Shown piece after piece: positions 61,678 through 64,000 of a stretch of DNA of 64,000 nt. Within the stretch, counting starts at the first letter, position 1; every line of letters starts with the position of its first letter. A program made the position numbers and the translations under genes. The notes beneath the pieces were generated by a model. The model was given only the letters and a program-made list of their open reading frames with translations. It did no database searches and was not told the origin of the DNA. Source of the stretch: Streptomyces sp. B21-083 (GTDB lineage: Bacteria > Actinomycetota > Actinomycetes > Streptomycetales > Streptomycetaceae); NCBI RefSeq assembly GCF_036898825.1, contig NZ_JARUND010000002.1, positions 3,968,001 to 4,032,000 on the forward strand, in the 5' to 3' direction.

Positions 61678-61987
61678 GAGCGATGAAGACATTACACGCT
61701 CGCCCGCCGTCCCCCAAATCCGTTTCGCGGCAGCCGCCCCGGCCTGTTCCGGCCCCCGTTCCGCGCTCCGCCCGCACCTCGAAAACCGCTCCCCCAGCAG
61801 CCTCGAAACTCCCTCCCGCAACCGCTCTCACACCCCCTCGCCAGCGATCTTTGCCATCCGGCGGACCACACCGGTACGACTATTTCGCTCCTCCGCAACA
61901 GGGGTGGACGGCCGCCCTAGGCTCGTCTCACTCTGCGTGATCTTGTGTCCCCGCTTGCGCGCAGCCGCCCCCGACCACAGGAGCGCG
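61678..61987. other. Intergenic region upstream of tRNA-Thr and amidohydrolase
   Basis: 310 nt with no gene. I found no convincing -35/-10 for either strand, no strong hairpin and no repeat; it must carry the tRNA promoter and that of the gene at 61988. Confidence 0.5.
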
Positions 61988-63241
61988 ATGCCCGACAGCC
62001 AACCGCAGCCGCCCCACTCCTCGTCCTCCTCCTCGTCACCGGCTTCCTCCGGGGATCCGGCTGCCCTCCTGCTGTGCGGGGCGCGGCTCACCGACGGCCG
62101 GACCGTGGACGTACGGCTGGGTGGCGGTCGTATCGAGGCGGTCGGCACGGTCGGCAGCCTTGGGGCGTACGCCGCCCGCGTGGACCTCGGCGGCTACCTC
62201 CTCCTGCCGGCCCCCGCCGAACCGCACGCCCATGGCGACACGGCTCTGTCCGCCGACGCCGAGGGCCCGCTCTCGTACGACCCCCAGGACGTCCAGCGCC
62301 GGGCCACCGAGGCCGCTCTGCTCCAACTCGGCCACGGGGCGACGGCGTTGCGCTCGCACGTCCGCATCGGCGACGTACCGGGCCTGGGTGCCCTGGCCGC
62401 CGTGCTGCAGGCCCGGCGGGCGCTGCGCGGCCTCGCCGAGCTGACGGCGGTGGCGATGCCGCGCGTGCTGACCGGGGCCGCCGGAGCGGACGGGCTGGCG
62501 ATGCTGCGGGACGCGGTGAAGATGGGCGCGTCGGTGGTGGGCGGCTGCCCGGACCGCGACCCCGATCCGACCGGCTACGTGGAGGCGGTCCTGGAGGTCG
62601 CCTCGGAACACGGCTGCCCGGTGGACCTGCACACGGACGGTGACGACCCGGCCCGGCTGGCCCGCCTCGCGGCGATGGCGGGCGGTCTGCGCCCCGGTGT
62701 GACCATCGGCCCCTGCGGCGGCCTCGGCCGCCTGCCCGCCGAGGTCGCCTCCCGGGCCGCGGACCAGCTCGCGGCGGCGGGTGTGACGGTGGCCTGCCTC
62801 CCCCAGGGCGGCTGCGGGGGCGCGGAACGCCGCGCCACGGCTCCGGTACGGCTGCTGCGGGCGGCCGGGGTGCGGGTGGCGGCGGGCAGCGGCGCACTGC
62901 GGGACGTGTCGAACCCGGTGGGCCGCGGGGACCCCCTGGAGGCGGCGTACCTGCTCGCCTCCCGCCACGGCCTGCGCCCGGAGGAGGCCTACGACGCCGT
63001 GAGCACGTCGGCGCGGGCGGCGCTGGGTCTGCCGGAGGTACGGGTGGAGGCGGGCTTCCCGGCGGAACTGCTGGCGGTCCGGGGCGACCGTCTGGCCGGC
63101 GTGCTGTCGCTCGCCTACAGCAGGATCGTGGTGCACAGGGGGCGCGTTGTGGCACGGACGAGCGCGGTACGTGAGTACTGCGACACCCCGGCGGCGGCAG
63201 CGCCGGACCTGCCGCGACAGGGGCGTACGGAGCTGTCGTGA
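61988..63241 (+). CDS. Cytosine-deaminase-like amidohydrolase with degraded active site
   Basis: 417 aa from ATG 61988. The N-terminus is Ser/Pro-rich; the fold follows cytosine deaminase-type amidohydrolases. EPHAHGD keeps the first metal His pair, and VDLHTDGDD keeps the third His. But the catalytic Glu in HCDE-type context is Gly; the usual His in S-H-x-x-A-L is replaced (TIGPCGGLG), and the C-terminal metal Asp in G-S-D-N is Gly (GSGALRDVSNPVG). A full-length reading frame, so perhaps a non-enzymatic or differently acting relative. Confidence 0.85.
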   Translation: MPDSQPQPPHSSSSSSSPASSGDPAALLLCGARLTDGRTVDVRLGGGRIEAVGTVGSLGAYAARVDLGGYLLLPAPAEPHAHGDTALSADAEGPLSYDPQDVQRRATEAALLQLGHGATALRSHVRIGDVPGLGALAAVLQARRALRGLAELTAVAMPRVLTGAAGADGLAMLRDAVKMGASVVGGCPDRDPDPTGYVEAVLEVASEHGCPVDLHTDGDDPARLARLAAMAGGLRPGVTIGPCGGLGRLPAEVASRAADQLAAAGVTVACLPQGGCGGAERRATAPVRLLRAAGVRVAAGSGALRDVSNPVGRGDPLEAAYLLASRHGLRPEEAYDAVSTSARAALGLPEVRVEAGFPAELLAVRGDRLAGVLSLAYSRIVVHRGRVVARTSAVREYCDTPAAAAPDLPRQGRTELS

Positions 63242-63342
63242 GGTGAGAGAAGCATGACACTTCGGCAGAGCGCACGGACGTCGTGCGGCTGTGCGGCGGA
63301 CGGGTTCGGCGGACAGGTTCGGCGGGGCGTACGGTCGAAGGC

Positions 63343-63999
63343 ATGCGCATTGTCATCGCTGGAGGACATGGTCAGATCGCGCTGCGGCTGGAGCGTCTGC
63401 TCGCCGCACGCGGTGACGAGGTCGCGGGCATCATCCGCCGCCACGAACAGGGCGACGACCTGCGGGCGGCGGGCGCGGAACCGGTCGTGTGCGACCTGGA
63501 GTCGGCCTCGGTGGACGAGGTCGCGTCGCTGCTGCGGGGCGCCGACGCGGCGGTCTTCGCGGCGGGCGCGGGCCCGGACAGCGGCACGGCCCGCAAGGAC
63601 ACGGTCGACCGGGGAGCGGCGGTGCTGTTCGCGGACGCGGCGGTTAGGGCCGGGGTACGCAGGCACGTGGTCGTGTCGTCGATGGGCGCCGATCCGGCCC
63701 ACCCGGGCGACGGCGTCTTCGACGTCTACCAGCGGGCGAAGGGCGAGGCGGACGCCCACGTCAGCGGCCTGGACGGGCTCGACTGGACGATCCTGCGCCC
63801 CGGCGCCCTCACGAACGACGCCGGCACGGGCCGGGTACGCCTGGAGGCCGACACGGGACGCGGCGCCGTCCCTCGCGACGACGTGGCCGCGGTCCTCACG
63901 GAGCTCCTGGACACCCCGGCGACCGCGGGCCTGACGCTGGAGCTGATCGGCGGCTCGACGCCGGTTTCGGTGGCGGTGAAGTCGGTGGCGGGGAACTAG
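63343..63999 (+). CDS. NAD(P)-binding SDR-like reductase
   Basis: 218 aa, complete (TAG at 63997-63999). Rossmann start MRIVIAGGHGQIALRLERLL with G-x-x-G-x-x; the mid-chain DVYQRAKGEAD has Y-x3-K. Atypical SDR (NmrA/HSCARG-like) family, length typical. It lies about 100 nt after the amidohydrolase gene. Substrate unknown. Confidence 0.9.
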   Translation: MRIVIAGGHGQIALRLERLLAARGDEVAGIIRRHEQGDDLRAAGAEPVVCDLESASVDEVASLLRGADAAVFAAGAGPDSGTARKDTVDRGAAVLFADAAVRAGVRRHVVVSSMGADPAHPGDGVFDVYQRAKGEADAHVSGLDGLDWTILRPGALTNDAGTGRVRLEADTGRGAVPRDDVAAVLTELLDTPATAGLTLELIGGSTPVSVAVKSVAGN

Positions 64000-64000
64000 G

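Noticed and set aside
61988..63241. Calling the amidohydrolase a pseudogene
   Set aside because: Intact frame with preserved first metal-binding pair; loss of catalytic residues alone does not show loss of function.

Overview
The window is a high-GC actinobacterial chromosome segment, almost certainly Streptomyces. GC-rich third codon positions, frequent GTG starts (one TTG, in rpoB), DUF397/XRE pairs, a CGNR zinc-finger protein, and r-protein and RpoB sequences closely resembling remembered S. coelicolor proteins all point there. Most of it is the conserved translation/transcription block, read on the minus strand. No transposase, phage gene or CRISPR array is visible.

Layout by coordinate (core genes transcribe right to left). 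(1) 1-11049: S10-spc r-protein operon, rpsJ-rplC-rplD-rplW-rplB-rpsS-rplV-rpsC-rplP-rpmC-rpsQ-rplN-rplX-rplE-rpsZ-rpsH-rplF-rplR-rpsE-rpmD-rplO-secY; secY runs off the left edge. Its best promoter lies near 11463-11490 and would give a leader of about 400 nt. (2) 11541-24215: accessory region. It holds a secreted protein, an XRE/DUF397/anti-sigma-like ATPase trio, a WXG100-like (type VII secretion-type) operon, a two-gene ATPase + PIN nuclease operon, and a secreted GH115 + GH10 glucuronoxylan-degrading pair. (3) 24432-28782: str operon rpsL-rpsG-fusA-tuf, with a clear rpsL promoter and a strong tuf terminator. (4) 29195-37800: second accessory region on the plus strand: a Crp/Fnr regulator, then a five-gene cluster encoding a class III nucleotide cyclase-like protein, a P-loop/helical-repeat protein, an SPFH-like coiled-coil protein, a PycTM-type membrane effector and an M48 metalloprotease. 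This is the strongest candidate for a little-described system: a Pycsar-like cyclic-nucleotide conflict locus. (5) 37894-47000: rpoC, rpoB, rplL, rplJ. (6) 47302-49110: two LppX/LprG-like lipoproteins. (7) 49245-52104: rplA, rplK, nusG, secE and tRNA-Trp. (8) 52400-63999: aspartate aminotransferase, adenosine deaminase, murB, a TetR-controlled efflux pump, a CGNR regulator and divergent MFS transporter, two MaoC-like dehydratases, rpmG, tRNA-Met, tRNA-Thr, a degenerate cytosine-deaminase-like amidohydrolase and an NAD(P)-binding reductase.

The core genes supply ribosomal proteins, RNA polymerase beta/beta', elongation factors and Sec translocase subunits under shared operon control. Several leaders and spacers contain hairpins likely to act as attenuators or terminators. 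One 25-nt sequence is identical in the leaders of the S10 and str operons. The two accessory regions sit between these operons and carry most of the secretion, signalling and putative defence genes.
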